In this document: one piece after another, positions 14,198 to 23,928 of the stretch
Layout of the letters: every line of letters starts with the position of its first letter
How positions within the stretch are numbered: position 1 is the stretch's first letter
Source: Candidatus Cloacimonadota bacterium
GTDB taxonomy: Bacteria; Cloacimonadota; Cloacimonadia; JGIOTU-2
Direction: 5' to 3'
Length of the DNA stretch: 42,996 nt
Assembly: GCA_030613025.1 (NCBI GenBank)
Contig: JAUWMT010000020.1
Location: 1-42,996 of the forward strand
Program-made: the position numbers and the translations under genes
Notes under the pieces: model-generated
The model's database searches: none
What the model saw: only the letters and a program-made list of their open reading frames with translations
Told to the model about the DNA's origin: nothing

Positions 14198-14686
14198 ATG
14201 AAAGAAATAGCAATTTATCCAGGTACATTTGACCCGATCACAAACGGACATATAGACATCATCGAACGTGCTGCAGAGATATTTGAAAAAGTTATTATTG
14301 GAGTTGCAGAGGAAACCTATAAAGAATGTTTGTTTACCCTGGAAGAGCGAGTTGAGCTTACAAGGGAAGGAACAAAACATATCCACAACGTGGAAGTCGA
14401 ATCCTTTTCAGGACTCGCAGTTAATTATGTAATGAATAGAGACAGCTCCGTAATGATACGTGGACTTCGGGCGGTATCGGATTTTGAATATGAATTGCAG
14501 ATCGCTCTTGCAAATAGAACACTTTCCGAAGAAGTGGAAACTGTATTTTTGATCCCTCAAATCAAGTATCTTTATCTCAGTTCAAGTTTGGTAAAACAGA
14601 TACTCAGTGCGGGCGGATCGATCAATGGATATGTGCCGGAATCTATACGTGAAAAAATGGCAGAAAAATTCAAAGAAAAAGAATAA
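14198..14686 (+). CDS. coaD: Phosphopantetheine adenylyltransferase
   Basis: Fourth step of coenzyme A synthesis: transfer of AMP from ATP to 4'-phosphopantetheine. At 162 residues it has the normal length. The nucleotidyltransferase motif is YPGTFDPITNGH (T10, H18), followed by VNYVMNRDSSVMIRGLRAVSDFEYE and the late LYLSSSLVKQI motif (usually ISSTLVRE). It lies 8 bp after pepP, and the peptidase gene begins one base after its stop. Cytosolic hexamer by family knowledge. Confidence 0.96.
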   Translation: MKEIAIYPGTFDPITNGHIDIIERAAEIFEKVIIGVAEETYKECLFTLEERVELTREGTKHIHNVEVESFSGLAVNYVMNRDSSVMIRGLRAVSDFEYELQIALANRTLSEEVETVFLIPQIKYLYLSSSLVKQILSAGGSINGYVPESIREKMAEKFKEKE

Positions 14687-14687
14687 T

Positions 14688-15932
14688 ATGAGTTATAAAA
14701 AAACAATTCTAAACAATGGAATTACTGTCCTGTCCGAGCATATAGAACATGTACGCTCAATCTCTATTGGTGCGTGGATCAATGCCGGCTCCCGAGATGA
14801 GACAGTTCATAATCGTGGTATCGCTCATTTTCTTGAGCATATGCTATTTAAAGGCACTGAGTTCCGTTCAAAGATCGAGATCGCTAATTATCTGGAATCT
14901 CTCGGCGGATCGATCAATGCCTTTACAAGTAAAGAATATACATGTATTTATGCACGATGCTTAGAAGAAAATCTTGAACAGAGTGTTGATCTTATCTCTG
15001 ATCTGCTTCTTCACTCCACATTTCCCGATGAAGAACTACAAAAAGAAAAAGAAGTGGTCATTGATGAAATAAATGACATTCAAGATACTCCGGGTGATTT
15101 GATTTTCGATCTTTTCTATGAAAATTCATTCCCGAACAATTCGCTTGGATACCCGATCGTAGGGTATAAAGAGGAAGTTGCTCGTTTTGAAAAAACTACT
15201 TGCACAGCTTTTATGTCCCAAAATTATAAGCCGGATCGTTTTATTATCTCCGCATCCGGTTATATTGACCATCAAAAGCTAGTTCGTTTCGTAGAGAAAT
15301 ATTTCAATTATGACAGATCTACCCTAACACCTCCAGACCGAGTGTTGAGTTCACCTCCATCAATAAAAAAATATAAGCATGTGTACACAAAAAATGCGAA
15401 TCATCAATGCCATATTTGTATTGGAACTCGCACCTTTTCATATACTGATGAAGACCGATATATTCTTCTTACACTGAATGCAATTCTTTCCGGAGGCATG
15501 AGCTCCCGACTTTTTCAGAATATTCGAGAGAAACACGGGATTTCCTATGATATTGGATCATTTGTGGACTTCTTTCACAATACCGGCTGTATAGGTATTT
15601 ATGCTGCCACAAACTCAAAAAACAGCAAGAAAAGTATTGAGTTAATCCGCAAAGAGATTCGGTCTATCATGGAAAAACCTGTTGAGAAAATAGAGCTTGA
15701 ACGCATAAAAGCATTGCTCAAATCAAGCATATTGATCGGTCTTGAGAGTACTTCTGCACGTATGAACCAGCTTGCTAAGCAGTATATTTACATGAAAGAA
15801 ATATATCCTATCGACAGACTGATCTCACAAATAGAAAATATCAAACCTGCGGATATACAGCGTGTAGCCCAAAGAATATTCGATAAAAAGAATTTGGTTA
15901 CAACTATTCTGAAGGCATCAGAGAAAAAATAA
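14688..15932 (+). CDS. M16B zinc peptidase (processing-peptidase-like)
   Basis: A 414-residue insulinase-family peptidase. The inverted zinc motif HFLEH occupies residues 47-51, and the third ligand is E127 in VVIDEIND, 76 residues further on as in processing peptidases. The two M16 half-domains cover about 5-210 and 220-405. There is no signal peptide. Related single-chain enzymes (PqqL/YmxG type) act on peptides in the cytoplasm or periplasm, and the substrate here is unknown. I start at the ATG at 14688, which has residue 1 just before YKKTILNNGITVLSE; an upstream in-frame start would lie within coaD. It begins one base after the coaD stop codon. Confidence 0.9.
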   Translation: MSYKKTILNNGITVLSEHIEHVRSISIGAWINAGSRDETVHNRGIAHFLEHMLFKGTEFRSKIEIANYLESLGGSINAFTSKEYTCIYARCLEENLEQSVDLISDLLLHSTFPDEELQKEKEVVIDEINDIQDTPGDLIFDLFYENSFPNNSLGYPIVGYKEEVARFEKTTCTAFMSQNYKPDRFIISASGYIDHQKLVRFVEKYFNYDRSTLTPPDRVLSSPPSIKKYKHVYTKNANHQCHICIGTRTFSYTDEDRYILLTLNAILSGGMSSRLFQNIREKHGISYDIGSFVDFFHNTGCIGIYAATNSKNSKKSIELIRKEIRSIMEKPVEKIELERIKALLKSSILIGLESTSARMNQLAKQYIYMKEIYPIDRLISQIENIKPADIQRVAQRIFDKKNLVTTILKASEKK

Positions 15933-15950
15933 TACAGCACTGAGTAGATC

Positions 15951-17588
15951 ATGGATATCGTCATAAACAACATCAATCGAATTGACGTTGTTAATGTGGT
16001 AATAGATAAAGTCAGTGTAGGAATTAATGGTGGAATTATAACTCAAATTTCCGAAAAACCATTAAAAGGGAATATCGCCATTAACGGCACTAATAAATAT
16101 CTCGCACCAGCATTTTTCGATGCTCATTTCCATGTTGAAAGTACAAATCTAACGCCGGTTAATTTCGCTGAAGCTGTAATACCTAATGGTACTTCTGCTA
16201 TCGTAGCAGATTGCCATGAGATCTGCAATGTTGCCGGCATGAAGGGTTTTCATTATTTCAGACAGGCATGTCATCAGGCTCGTATCAAGATATTTCTCAC
16301 TGCTCCCTCCTGTGTGCCTGCAAGTCACTTTGGCACAAATGGAGCTACTCTTGGAGTTCCGGAAATAAAGGAGATGCTCTCTTATGACGATGTTGTTGCA
16401 CTGGGAGAAATGATGAATTTCCCGGGTGTTATCAATCGAGACCCTGAAGTAATGGCAAAGATCAAAGTTACACATGACATGGGAAAGATCGTTAACGGTC
16501 ATGCGCCTGGGCTTCGTGGAGAGGATTTGCGAAAATACATCTCAGTAGGTATTTATGATGACCACGAATCTCTAACTTTGCCGGAGATGAAAGAAAAATT
16601 ATCTCTTGGTATGAAAATATTTCTGCGAGAAGGTTCGGCAGAAACCGTGCCTGATGATTGCTACTCTCTTCTCAAAACAGAAAGAAATTATGTAATGTTC
16701 TGTGCAGATGACAAATTGGTAACTGATATCCTAAAACAGGGACATATAAATTTCAACATCCGAAAAGCAGTGAAACTCGGTATAGATCCGGTTCGGGCAG
16801 TGAGAGCCGGTTCATATAATACTGCTCAGCATTATAATATGCAAGACCGCGGTTGTATTGAAGTGAATAAAATTGCTGATGTACTTATCCTCCCTGATCT
16901 TGTAACTTTTGAACCTGAAATGGTTATTTTAAACGGTGCTGTTGCATATCATAAAAACAAACCATCTCTCCCCGTACAAATTTATCCCGTTCCTGATTCG
17001 ATTATGCACTCCATACAAACAAAACCAATTAAGGCAATTCCTACGATCCCTCAGAAATATTATGGGCATGTAATTGAAGTTGAAGACGGGACGGTCTATA
17101 CTAAAAACCTTAAACAAGATGTGAAAGAAGAAATTTCAATCAAACAGGATATTCATAAATTAGTAATTGTTGAGCGCTATGGAAAAACAGGCAATATTTC
17201 TGCCTGTCATGTGCATGGTTTTGGCTTGAAAAAGGGAGCTCTTGGTTCCACTGTAGCCCACGATTGCCATAATATTATCGTAGTCGGCACCAATGATAAG
17301 GATATTTTGACCGCAGTTAATCAGCTTATTGGACACCAGGGCGGATTATGTGCGATAAACGGCGCAGATATTACATTTGATGAACTCCATGTAGGTGGTT
17401 TGATGAGCACAAAAGATCCTGTTGATACTGCTGAGAACCATGATCTTGTACACAATAAAGCAGCTGAATTCGGTTGTAAACTTCACTCCCCTATGAGTAC
17501 ACTTTCCTTCCTCGCATTAGAAGTCATTCCTGTACTGAAATTAAGCGATCAGGGATTGTTTGATGTGACGAATTTTGAGTTTGTTTGA
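15951..17588 (+). CDS. ade: Adenine deaminase
   Basis: Converts adenine to hypoxanthine and ammonia in purine salvage. The 545-residue length matches the family. The amidohydrolase metal motif is FDAHFHVES (H59, H61), with ADCHEICNV, NGHAPGLRG and the later DDHES. The C-terminal Ade-specific domain begins near residue 400 with SACHVHGFGLKKGALGSTVAHD. Metals are expected to be Mn or Fe. The gene follows the M16 peptidase by 18 bp. It ends 27 bp from the stop of the convergent lipoprotein gene, and no clear terminator lies in that space. Confidence 0.93.
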   Translation: MDIVINNINRIDVVNVVIDKVSVGINGGIITQISEKPLKGNIAINGTNKYLAPAFFDAHFHVESTNLTPVNFAEAVIPNGTSAIVADCHEICNVAGMKGFHYFRQACHQARIKIFLTAPSCVPASHFGTNGATLGVPEIKEMLSYDDVVALGEMMNFPGVINRDPEVMAKIKVTHDMGKIVNGHAPGLRGEDLRKYISVGIYDDHESLTLPEMKEKLSLGMKIFLREGSAETVPDDCYSLLKTERNYVMFCADDKLVTDILKQGHINFNIRKAVKLGIDPVRAVRAGSYNTAQHYNMQDRGCIEVNKIADVLILPDLVTFEPEMVILNGAVAYHKNKPSLPVQIYPVPDSIMHSIQTKPIKAIPTIPQKYYGHVIEVEDGTVYTKNLKQDVKEEISIKQDIHKLVIVERYGKTGNISACHVHGFGLKKGALGSTVAHDCHNIIVVGTNDKDILTAVNQLIGHQGGLCAINGADITFDELHVGGLMSTKDPVDTAENHDLVHNKAAEFGCKLHSPMSTLSFLALEVIPVLKLSDQGLFDVTNFEFV

Positions 17589-17615
17589 TGCTTTTTCACT
17601 ACTTATGTTTATAAA

Positions 17616-19376
17616 TTATTTAGCACACCCATTTTCATCAACCTTAATTATCCAACAATCTTGATGACCTTCATGATGAGAATAGGATCCAGATACACCT
17701 GCAACAATATATCCCCCATCAAATGTAGGCTTAATAGAGTTAGCTTCATCGAATCCTCTTTCATCTCCATAATCTTTATACCATAATTGATTACCATAAA
17801 TATCAATTTTTAATATTAATAAATTATGAGAATGGCCCACAGAAAAATTAGATCGACCAGCAATCAAATAACCTTGATTATGTGCAACAGTTATATCATT
17901 ACCATAATTATAATAACCGATAGAATATATACAGTCCCATTCATAGAAACCGGCATCATCAATCTTTAGCACTTTTATGTCTAGACCGATACCACGGTAA
18001 TTATGCTGTGAGGTACCTACAATAACATAACCATTATCAATCGCTTGAATAATTGAATTCCCCTTCTCATAATCCTCACCCCCATAAGTTCTATACCATA
18101 GAATGTTACCAAATTCATCAAACTTTGCTATTAAAAAGTCAGAGCCCTGAACATCATATGAATAGGTTGTACCACATACTATAAAACTGCCATCTTCTAA
18201 TTGTAATACTGAATTTCCATAATCATCACCTGTACCCCCAAAGGTAATATCCCATTCTTTATTCCCATTATTATCAATTTTTAATAACCAAAGATCAGTA
18301 TTTTTTCTATCATCGTATTCGATCCAACCTGTTACTATATATCCATTATCAATAGTCTCTTTAATACTTTTACCAGTTGCGCTAAAATCAACACCAAATT
18401 GCTTCTCCCAAAGTAAATTACCCGCAGGATCAATTTTAATTACCCATGCATTTTTAGGATTCTGTTTATATTCATAGGTAAAACCAGTTACCACAAAACA
18501 CCCATCCTCACTTTGAATTATCGAATACGCTTCACTCCATCCACTCTCACCAAAAGATTTATTCCAATCTACTTCACCAATATCGTTCATCCTTATTATC
18601 CAGAAATCATAATTCCATCTTCCTGCAACAACATACCCACCATCATCAATTTGGATTACCGAATGAGCTATGTCAGTATAATATCGCCTAAATATCACTC
18701 CGGGTATTATTTCAACTTTTTGGATTTTACTATAAGAAATCACGTCATCATTTTCATCTAAAGTTTGAACAAGCCAATAATATGTGATATCATCAAAAGT
18801 ATCGTTAAGCACAGTTACCGTATCTTCCAAGCTGATTGAAGCATAAATCTCTAAAAAATATTCATCCTTTGAAATAATAAGATTGTAGCTATCCGCTTCA
18901 TTAACCTTATTCCACATAAAATACAAATCAAAATCTTGAATAAATTTCTTCTCAAACATATATTCATCAGACGGATATATTAAATTTGGAGAACCAATGA
19001 TTTGTGGTTCAATCTCAATTGTAATTCTTTCTGAATTTGCATAATAACCGGAATTATCAAATGCTCTTGCATAAATATCATGTTCGTTTTCATAAGTAAG
19101 ATAACATAATTCTAATAAGCAATCATAAGGTTCAACATAGTCTTCACCAAGGAATACACTCATATCTATATAAAATTCAACTCTATCTATACCACTTTCA
19201 TCAAAAGCTTCTGCTTGAATAATAATATTTTCAGTAATTATATCACCTTCCAATGGACTGATAATTGTAACTTCTGGTACTTTATAATCTTCATGATTAA
19301 CAACTTTTTCACAACTAATTACACTGAAAAGCATAGTAATAGAAATTAATATACAATTAACATATTTTTTCATCAT
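17616..19376 (-). CDS. Lipoprotein with Ig-like domains and a seven-repeat propeller
   Basis: A 586-residue surface or periplasmic lipoprotein. The signal peptide ends in a lipobox, SVISC, with C22 as the lipidated residue. Residues about 34-123 form a bacterial Ig-like domain (PEVTIISPLEGD ... DIYARAFDNSG). About 128-223 is a second beta-sandwich, FN3-like. From 228 to the end there are seven imperfect 50-residue repeats, each with the pattern SI.Q..DGGY.V.G, then W.IK.D..GN..W...YG. The first repeat is preceded by a lone outer strand (VIFRRYYTD), and the last one lacks that strand, as in a velcro-closed propeller. A second ATG at 19373 has better spacing from GGAG. Function unknown; binding or adhesion is plausible. 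Confidence 0.75.
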   Translation of the reverse strand: MMKKYVNCILISITMLFSVISCEKVVNHEDYKVPEVTIISPLEGDIITENIIIQAEAFDESGIDRVEFYIDMSVFLGEDYVEPYDCLLELCYLTYENEHDIYARAFDNSGYYANSERITIEIEPQIIGSPNLIYPSDEYMFEKKFIQDFDLYFMWNKVNEADSYNLIISKDEYFLEIYASISLEDTVTVLNDTFDDITYYWLVQTLDENDDVISYSKIQKVEIIPGVIFRRYYTDIAHSVIQIDDGGYVVAGRWNYDFWIIRMNDIGEVDWNKSFGESGWSEAYSIIQSEDGCFVVTGFTYEYKQNPKNAWVIKIDPAGNLLWEKQFGVDFSATGKSIKETIDNGYIVTGWIEYDDRKNTDLWLLKIDNNGNKEWDITFGGTGDDYGNSVLQLEDGSFIVCGTTYSYDVQGSDFLIAKFDEFGNILWYRTYGGEDYEKGNSIIQAIDNGYVIVGTSQHNYRGIGLDIKVLKIDDAGFYEWDCIYSIGYYNYGNDITVAHNQGYLIAGRSNFSVGHSHNLLILKIDIYGNQLWYKDYGDERGFDEANSIKPTFDGGYIVAGVSGSYSHHEGHQDCWIIKVDENGCAK

Positions 19377-19386
19377 AAACTCCTTT

Positions 19387-21465
19387 TTAATAACTAAACA
19401 ACCTCTCTCTCTTTAAATAAAACCTCTTATACTTTTTTTTCAATTCAATATTTTTCTCATCATTGAGATTGTAATCATTTTGAATAATTTCAAATGCCAA
19501 TCTTCTCGCATCTTCCAAAATTGGTCTGTCGCGAACAATATTTGCAATACGAAATGCAGGCAGACCCGACTGCTTTGTACCGAAAAACTCACCAGGTCCC
19601 CGAAGCTCAAGATCGACTTCAGAAATGCGGAATCCGTCATTGGTCTCTTTCAATGTATTGAGACGTATCATTGCTCCTTCACTGATTGGTTCGTAGGCAA
19701 CAAGCACGCAGTAAGATTTATGAGCACCTCTGCCGACGCGCCCTCTAAGCTGATGAAGTTGCGACAGTCCGAAACGCTCTGCATGCTCAATCATCATAAT
19801 TGTCGCATTGGGTACATCAATTCCCACTTCAATAACTGTTGTAGAGACCAGCACATCTATCTTGTGCTCCTTAAAGGCATGCATGATCTCGTCTTTTTCC
19901 TGATTAGACATTCTTCCATGTAGAAGTCTCACATGATAATTCTTGAAGACACCATTCTGCAATTCTTTATAGGTGTTAGTCGCATCCGCCAGCTGGCGGA
20001 TCGATTTTTCAGACTCCTCAATCAGCGGGCAAACTACATATACCTGACGTCCGGCTCTAAGTTGCTTGATGATAAAATCATAGACTTGTGATTTTTTATC
20101 AGAGGATATCCAATTTGTGTAAATTTCCTTTTTAAAAGGTGGCAACTCATCAATTATACTGACGTCAAGATCTCCATAAACGGTAAGTGCAAGAGAGCGA
20201 GGAATGGGTGTGGCGCTCATGATCAATTTGTCCGGTGTTTGTGCCTTTTGGGTTAATGAAAGCCGTTGCATAACCCCGAATCGGTGCTGTTCATCGATCA
20301 CGATCATACCGAGTTTATGAAAATTAACATCTTCCTGAATAAGCGCGTGTGTGCCGATTACAATATTCACATCACCGCTTTCTGTGGCTGCTTTGATGTC
20401 TTTTTTTCCTGCATAAGTACCACCGAGTAAAAGCTCTACACGCAGTCCAAAATTTTCGAGGAATTCTTTCAATGAGAAATAGTGCTGGGTTGCGAGTATT
20501 TCTGTCGGCGCCATGATCGCTGCCTGAAAGCCATTTTCGATTGCCAGAAGCATCGCAAAGATCGATATGATCGTCTTTCCTGAACCTACATCCCCTTGCA
20601 ACAGTCTATTCATCTGATGAGGAGACTTCATATCTTCTACGATCTCGTTAAGTACTCTTTTTTGAGCATGTGTCAGAGTAAAAGGAAGCGCTTTTTTCAA
20701 TTTGGTGGTATAGGTTTTTTTCAGCTCCATAGAATAACCCGACGCTTTATGCCAGTTCACTTTCTTACGTGCAAGCATCAGCTCGAGGAAAAATAATTCC
20801 TCAAATACAAACCTTTTACGTGATGCAGCTATATCCTCATTAGAATCAGGAATATGTATCTTATGCAGAGCTTGGTTCAATGGTAAAAGGTGCTTGGTCT
20901 TTCTTATATGTGCCGGTAGGGTTTCATCAAGGAAAAGGTCTTGAGACAAAACAGTTCGAACTATTTTTCGTAATACTTTATTAGAGATTCCCTCGGTTAG
21001 ATGATACAGAGGGAGAATATCCTGTTCGACCCAAAAACTTTTCTTTTCTTTATCTTGCACAATCTCAAAATCAGGATGGATCATACATAATTTACTATAG
21101 TAGTACTGAATTTTCCCAAGTATGTAAATCTCTTTACCAACTTCAAACTGTTTGATAAGCCATGGACTTGGACGGAACCACATTAAAGTAAGATAGCCAG
21201 TTCCGTCAGAAATAAATACACGGAACTGCTGCTTTTGAAATCTGTTCCCTTTTGTGTCAAAGCCGGTAATACGCCCTTTTACACTTACCATATCATTGAT
21301 CTTCAGGTCTGCGATACGTTTGTCAGAAATTTTGTTCAGGTAATCTCTTGGAAAATAAAAGAGCAAGTCTTTAACAGTCTTTACACCTAATTTATTGAGA
21401 AGTTTTGCCCTTTTTGGACCGACTCCCGGAACAAATTGTATATTATCATGCAACTGGAATGCCAC
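19387..21465 (-). CDS. recG: ATP-dependent DNA helicase RecG
   Basis: Branch-migrating helicase that remodels stalled replication forks and recombination intermediates. The 692 residues include an N-terminal HhH-like PGVGPKRAKLL, an OB-fold wedge domain (about 55-140), Walker A GDVGSGKT (291-298), the DEQH box (391-394), SATPIPR, and C-terminal LRGRVGRG plus the TRG-like ELRGPGEFFGTKQSG. The start is GTG at 21465 with GGAG five bases upstream, which gives the conserved N-terminus. It lies in the - strand run between two secreted propeller proteins, 18 bp after one and 10 bp before the other. That is an unusual neighbourhood for a repair gene. Confidence 0.95.
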   Translation of the reverse strand: MAFQLHDNIQFVPGVGPKRAKLLNKLGVKTVKDLLFYFPRDYLNKISDKRIADLKINDMVSVKGRITGFDTKGNRFQKQQFRVFISDGTGYLTLMWFRPSPWLIKQFEVGKEIYILGKIQYYYSKLCMIHPDFEIVQDKEKKSFWVEQDILPLYHLTEGISNKVLRKIVRTVLSQDLFLDETLPAHIRKTKHLLPLNQALHKIHIPDSNEDIAASRKRFVFEELFFLELMLARKKVNWHKASGYSMELKKTYTTKLKKALPFTLTHAQKRVLNEIVEDMKSPHQMNRLLQGDVGSGKTIISIFAMLLAIENGFQAAIMAPTEILATQHYFSLKEFLENFGLRVELLLGGTYAGKKDIKAATESGDVNIVIGTHALIQEDVNFHKLGMIVIDEQHRFGVMQRLSLTQKAQTPDKLIMSATPIPRSLALTVYGDLDVSIIDELPPFKKEIYTNWISSDKKSQVYDFIIKQLRAGRQVYVVCPLIEESEKSIRQLADATNTYKELQNGVFKNYHVRLLHGRMSNQEKDEIMHAFKEHKIDVLVSTTVIEVGIDVPNATIMMIEHAERFGLSQLHQLRGRVGRGAHKSYCVLVAYEPISEGAMIRLNTLKETNDGFRISEVDLELRGPGEFFGTKQSGLPAFRIANIVRDRPILEDARRLAFEIIQNDYNLNDEKNIELKKKYKRFYLKRERLFSY

Positions 21466-21483
21466 TTTTACTCCGATTGCACG

Positions 21484-23928
21484 TTAGCGGATTATTGCAA
21501 ATTTTCCGTTCAGATAAGTCTTGTCCGATTTTGATGATAGTACATAGAAATATATTCCACTGGCAACATCCTTCCCATTGTTCTTACCATCCCAGAAGAA
21601 TCTAAATTGATCTGACTCTTCAATTTCAGCTACCAATTCACCGGCAAGATCGTAGATGTACAGCATATTCTCCCCAGTCGGAAGTTTGGCGTACGGTCTG
21701 GACTCAAAATAGATACAGGAATGTTCAGCAGGTTTGAATGGATTTGGGTAGATCACCACATCGTCGATGCTGCCTGTTCCCTGCCCGTTATTGATCTGAG
21801 CTCCGATATTAAATACACACACTCCTTCAGCAGTTCCGACAAAGAGCTCGCCCGTATAAATATTATGTGCAAAAGAGAGTACTATATCACTGGGCAGGGA
21901 TGAATTTTCAGTAGTAAAATTTGTAAAGTAATAATTATTCTCGTCAAGCATGGAGATACCGCCACCATTTGTAGCTATCCATTTTCGCCCATGCGGATCG
22001 ACATAGACCTGATTAACCTGGCAGGATCTACCAGCTCCCATTCTTGATTCCGGATTACCTTCTTCATCATACCAGTAATAATCATAATTAACCCACTCGA
22101 TGCCATTCCAGCGAAATATTTTCACATCTTCCACAAGACCGTTGGTATAGCGGAACCATTCCTGCCAATAATAATCAAACATATATAATCCATCCATACC
22201 ACATGTCCATAAATATTTTCCTTCATCAGATTCCTGGTATGTGATGTTTAAGATCGGTCCCGCAAAGGCAGGGTCGTCGACTGGATATAGTAATTCCTCT
22301 GTAGTAGGAAAACCAGTACCAATTCTGTAGCGAAGTCCGCTATAGTATGCCCCGAGCCATAATTCGTTATAGGGCATAAAGGCAATGGATATTGGATCAT
22401 GATTATCTTGGAATCCTACAAAACTATATAAACTATCATCATTCACTACGATCTTAATACTTATACTTTTATCCCCTATCCACATATTGCCGTATTCATC
22501 TCCCTGAACGAATGATACAGTATTTTCTTCTATGATGCCAGGCACATCACAGTTTGGACTATTCGTAATTGTTTGCCACAGCTCAGTTGATTCTCCGTAA
22601 TCTGTGATACGGGTAATTCCTTTGTTCCAGTCGCTAATCCACATTCTTTTCCCAAGATCCTGAGTAATGCGAAAAGATTTATTGCCCACAAGTTTGCTGT
22701 TCGTTTTATTATATGTAGTCCACATATTATTAGAAAATACTGAAACCCCTTTCACACCCTGACGTGCTCCAAAACCTATAATACCGCTCGCTGTCCACAA
22801 TCTCTGCTCATCATCAATAAAAGCATAGGATACAAAGTTAAATCCGATACAATTTCGCTTGATATTCTGCCATGAGGTATCATAAAGGGTTTTTCTGTAG
22901 ATATCATTCCCCCAAGTTGAAACCCAGATTGTCTGTTCATCATCAAGAGTTATATCAGAAACCTGATCGACAAAATCGTTGTCCTCATCCCAATGCTGTT
23001 TGGTCCATTGTGTTCCGTTATAAGAATACTGACTTACACCGGCAGCATTGAGAAATTTTTGATTATCATCATCAAACCAGCCAAAAGCAACGAGGAATAA
23101 GGAATCTGTAACGGGCTGTATATCCTGAATATAATAACTCGGAAGACTAACATTGAAGACCTCATACTGAAAGATTTCTGCATCAATATCTTTTATGTAA
23201 GCAAATCCGTGTTCAGTCCCGAAATATATTCTTGAATTTTGATAGGATATAGTCTTTATCTTATCACTCGTGAGAGGGTAACCGGCAGTAGATGTATTGA
23301 GATGATGCCAGTTTTCGCTCTGGATCATATCATCATATACAATATCAGTATAATCGATTCCTGCATCTGTTGCAACCCAAACCCGGTTGTTATTATCAAT
23401 AGCAATATTATTTACTCTATTATTGGAAAGCCAACGTGGAGAGATAAAGGTTTTCTTGAATATTGGTTTTCCACCTAACACGATCTCAAACATAGATAGT
23501 CCGTTCTCAGATGCAACGAATATGTATTCTCCATTATCATCGATATCATAGATAAAATAGCCATCTATGCCTTGATTTGATTGGTAGGGTTTGAGTAATT
23601 CTCCATCCTGATAACGAGAGATACCTTCCGTATAAGTTCCGAACCAATATTCATTGATCGCAGGAATATAATGCACAGACCATAGCTCATTTTTTTCAAG
23701 ACCATCACCTTTTGTGATCGGTGTAAAGGTGCCGTGCTCTGTGTCATATATGCTTACCCCACCCCAGGATGCCGATATTACCGAGTCTCCTTTACAGGTT
23801 AGCTGATGTATATATGTTGTATTCGTAAAGACTTTCCAGTTAGCCAGCGATATTTCTTCTGCTTCGTAAGCAAAAGCAGAGAAAGAAATCAAACATAACA
23901 AACTTAGTATTAAAACTGTTTTTTTCAT
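21484..23928 (-). CDS. Secreted two-component-regulator-type propeller protein with T9SS-like C-terminus
   Basis: An 814-residue exported protein. The signal peptide is KKTVLILSLLCLISFSAFA, followed by EAEEIS. The body is made of many short repeats such as IWVSTWGN, MWIGDKSIS, KWIATNGGGISMLD and LFVGTAEGVCVF. These are typical of the reg_prop beta-propellers found in hybrid sensors and in free surface proteins. No membrane segment, kinase or DNA-binding domain follows. The last 90 residues are a FlgD/T9SS type A-like Ig domain: VIYPNPFKP, LYIYDLAGELV, FFWDGKNNGKDVASGIYFY. This suggests export and sorting to the cell surface. It overlaps the WecA-like gene by 4 bp. Ligand unknown. Confidence 0.8.
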   Translation of the reverse strand: MKKTVLILSLLCLISFSAFAYEAEEISLANWKVFTNTTYIHQLTCKGDSVISASWGGVSIYDTEHGTFTPITKGDGLEKNELWSVHYIPAINEYWFGTYTEGISRYQDGELLKPYQSNQGIDGYFIYDIDDNGEYIFVASENGLSMFEIVLGGKPIFKKTFISPRWLSNNRVNNIAIDNNNRVWVATDAGIDYTDIVYDDMIQSENWHHLNTSTAGYPLTSDKIKTISYQNSRIYFGTEHGFAYIKDIDAEIFQYEVFNVSLPSYYIQDIQPVTDSLFLVAFGWFDDDNQKFLNAAGVSQYSYNGTQWTKQHWDEDNDFVDQVSDITLDDEQTIWVSTWGNDIYRKTLYDTSWQNIKRNCIGFNFVSYAFIDDEQRLWTASGIIGFGARQGVKGVSVFSNNMWTTYNKTNSKLVGNKSFRITQDLGKRMWISDWNKGITRITDYGESTELWQTITNSPNCDVPGIIEENTVSFVQGDEYGNMWIGDKSISIKIVVNDDSLYSFVGFQDNHDPISIAFMPYNELWLGAYYSGLRYRIGTGFPTTEELLYPVDDPAFAGPILNITYQESDEGKYLWTCGMDGLYMFDYYWQEWFRYTNGLVEDVKIFRWNGIEWVNYDYYWYDEEGNPESRMGAGRSCQVNQVYVDPHGRKWIATNGGGISMLDENNYYFTNFTTENSSLPSDIVLSFAHNIYTGELFVGTAEGVCVFNIGAQINNGQGTGSIDDVVIYPNPFKPAEHSCIYFESRPYAKLPTGENMLYIYDLAGELVAEIEESDQFRFFWDGKNNGKDVASGIYFYVLSSKSDKTYLNGKFAIIR

